Assembly: GCA_017447325.1 (NCBI GenBank)
Contig: JAFSNU010000398.1
Location: 1-7,074, forward strand
Origin: Synergistaceae bacterium
GTDB taxonomy: Bacteria > Synergistota > Synergistia > Synergistales > Aminobacteriaceae
Direction: 5' to 3'
Length of the DNA stretch: 7,074 bases
In this document: positions 6,643 to 7,074 of the stretch, piece by piece
Layout: each line of letters opens with the position of its first letter
How positions within the stretch are numbered: position 1 is the stretch's first letter
Position numbers and translations under genes: made by a program
Notes under the pieces: model-generated
The model's input: the letters and a program-made list of their open reading frames with translations, nothing else
What the model was told of the DNA's origin: nothing
The model's database searches: none

Positions 6643-6670
6643 TTGATTTTTTAAATTTTAATGCTAAAAT
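6643..6670 (+). promoter_or_regulatory. candidate promoter with extended -10 for the secreted-protein gene
   Basis: TTGATT (6643-6648) is followed after 16 nt by TAAAAT (6665-6670), preceded by TGC to make an extended -10. Transcription would begin near 6677, giving a leader of about 310 nt before the ATG at 6987. This is the best sigma-70-type match in the window, though the AT-rich surroundings raise the chance-hit rate. Confidence 0.5.
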
Positions 6671-6681
6671 TACTTACTAAA

Positions 6682-6740
6682 TTACACGTTGATTTTACTG
6701 AGCGTGAAATTGCTGACGAGCAAATCGGTAAAACGTGTAA
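6682..6740 (+). repeat. inverted repeat with perfect 9-bp arms
   Basis: TTACACGTT (6682-6690) is the exact reverse complement of AACGTGTAA (6732-6740). Inside it, TTAC (6695-6698) can pair with GTAA (6728-6731) after a four-base bulge, so the stem could be 9 + 4 bp. As RNA it would be the first hairpin of the leader; as DNA it could be an operator or an element end. Confidence 0.6.
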
Positions 6741-6748
6741 AATTTATA

Positions 6749-6787
6749 GCCGACGGGGCTGCGACTGGGTGACAGCTTCCGCACGGC
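6749..6787 (+). repeat. GC-rich stem-loop A of a paired repeat
   Basis: GCCG (6749-6752) pairs with CGGC (6784-6787), and after an internal loop GGGGCTG (6755-6761) pairs with CAGCTTC (6773-6779), with two G-U pairs. The 11-nt loop ends in ACTGGGTGA. The primary sequence from 6755 aligns loosely with that from 6813 (GGGGCT, ACTGGG, GAC, AGCTT in the same order), so A and B look like diverged copies of one unit. Confidence 0.6.
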
Positions 6788-6813
6788 GGGGCGGATTAAT
6801 AAATTTATTTGCG

Positions 6814-6843
6814 GGGCTTGCCGAACTGGGGACGGCGAAGCTT
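6814..6843 (+). repeat. GC-rich stem-loop B of a paired repeat
   Basis: GCTTGCCG (6816-6823) pairs with CGGCGAAGC (6833-6841) over 8 bp with one bulged G, extended by two G-U pairs at the base. The 9-nt loop is AACTGGGGA, nearly the same as the end of loop A. GCTTGCCGAAC (6816-6826) also recurs as GCTTGGCGAAC at 6840-6850, a direct repeat with one mismatch. Confidence 0.65.
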
Positions 6844-6931
6844 GGCGAACGGGCAGAGAGGAGGAATGACTTGCAGGCGGACATATCACATAATTCTTCA
6901 TGTTTTTTCAGCGTTAAAATTAATTTAGGTT

Positions 6932-6945
6932 ACGCGCATGCGCGT
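6932..6945 (+). repeat. 14-bp perfect palindrome
   Basis: ACGCGCATGCGCGT equals its own reverse complement and stands out as G/C-rich in an A/T-rich surround, 41 nt before the last gene's ATG. It is a candidate binding site for a dimeric regulator, but nothing identifies the regulator. Confidence 0.6.
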
Positions 6946-6986
6946 TAGTTCACGAGGAACTTCAAATTTAGGAGGAAAATTTAATT

Positions 6987-7074
6987 ATGAGTAAGAAATT
7001 AGCAAGGCTGCTGGGGGCAGTACTTGTTTTGACGCTTGCGTTTGGCAGCGCAGCGTTTGCAGTTGACCCGACCC
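6987..7074 (+). CDS. secreted or outer-envelope protein, signal peptide only (3' partial)
   Basis: Twenty-nine codons are visible before the window ends. They form a standard Sec signal peptide: a basic start (M-S-K-K-L-A-R), a hydrophobic core (L-L-G-A-V-L-V-L-T-L-A-F-G) and a small-residue cleavage site A-F-A followed by V-D-P. There is no lipobox cysteine, so signal peptidase I cleavage is expected. The start is secured by AGGAGG (6970-6975) at 11 nt. The mature protein is outside the window, so its function is unknown. The strong ribosome site, promoter and long leader fit an abundant or regulated exported protein such as a surface-layer or porin-like protein or a solute-binding protein; this is inference. 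Confidence 0.85.
   Translation, partial: MSKKLARLLGAVLVLTLAFGSAAFAVDPT

Larger units (their letters stand above)
6606..6986 (+). other. 381-bp region without a convincing gene; probable long leader of the last gene
   Basis: It holds, in order, an A/T-only stretch, a good promoter (6643-6670), an interrupted inverted repeat (6682-6740), two GC-rich hairpins with a shared loop sequence (6749-6787 and 6814-6843), a 14-bp palindrome (6932-6945), a 5-bp hairpin AGTTC/GAACT (6947-6961), and AGGAGG (6970-6975) 11 nt before the next ATG. A 95-codon frame from 6661 to 6948 is open, but its ATG sits inside the promoter's -10 element, it has no ribosome site, and its product resembles no protein I know. 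It may be a structured leader RNA, an intergenic repeat, or both. It matches no riboswitch class I can recall. Confidence 0.6.

Noticed and set aside
6695..6901. Minus-strand 68-codon frame with a repeated PVRQA
   Set aside because: The repeat comes from the nucleotide repeats themselves, and nothing else supports a minus-strand gene.
6866..6928. A 20-residue frame after AGGAGG that might be a leader peptide
   Set aside because: The AGGAGG is only one base from the ATG, too close for normal initiation, and the peptide shows no run of a regulatory amino acid.
6661..6948. A 95-codon open frame on the + strand
   Set aside because: Its ATG lies in the predicted -10 element, it has no ribosome site, it runs through repeat-like hairpins and its product resembles no protein I know. 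It is kept only as part of the leader description.

Overview
The window reads as chromosomal DNA of a strictly fermentative, diderm-type anaerobe. The best guess is a host-associated member of the Synergistota, with Negativicutes-like Bacillota as the main alternative. The guess rests on a sodium-pumping decarboxylase beta subunit, a large bifunctional PBP1A, and moderate-GC genes separated by very AT-rich spacers. No marker in the window settles the taxonomy. Every credible gene lies on the + strand. Layout: (1) positions 2-223 hold the 3' end of an EamA/DMT-type transporter. (2) After an AT-rich spacer with a possible extended -10 promoter, positions 422-4111 form a tight four-gene cluster: class A penicillin-binding protein 1A, a two-helix AtpZ/AtpI-like membrane protein, and two small related coiled-coil membrane proteins. 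Junctions are a 3-nt gap, an 11-nt overlap and a 14-nt gap, and the cluster ends at a clear intrinsic terminator (4137-4173). The two coiled-coil genes look like tandem duplicates that kept the same Shine-Dalgarno leader; the second carries five near-identical 33-bp units encoding an 11-residue (hendecad) repeat. (3) Positions 4250-5428 encode the beta subunit of a Na+-translocating decarboxylase as a single gene, closed by a second strong terminator (5458-5502). (4) Positions 5517-6605 encode an AT-rich acyltransferase-3 membrane protein starting at GTG. (5) Positions 6606-6986 hold no convincing gene. They contain a good promoter (6643-6670) followed by about 310 nt of leader-like sequence with inverted repeats, two GC-rich hairpins that share a loop sequence, a 14-bp palindrome and a strong ribosome binding site. 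(6) From 6987 to the window end there is the start of a secreted protein with a clean signal peptide. Functionally, the PBP1A cluster points to envelope synthesis: PBP1A polymerises and cross-links peptidoglycan, while its three small membrane companions have no assignable job beyond membrane and coiled-coil architecture. The beta subunit would couple decarboxylation of an organic acid or acyl-CoA to Na+ export, but its partner subunits are outside the window. The acyltransferase probably O-acylates a surface glycan or lipid. The most interesting material is the hendecad array with its heptad paralogue, and the structured or repeat-derived leader upstream of the last gene.
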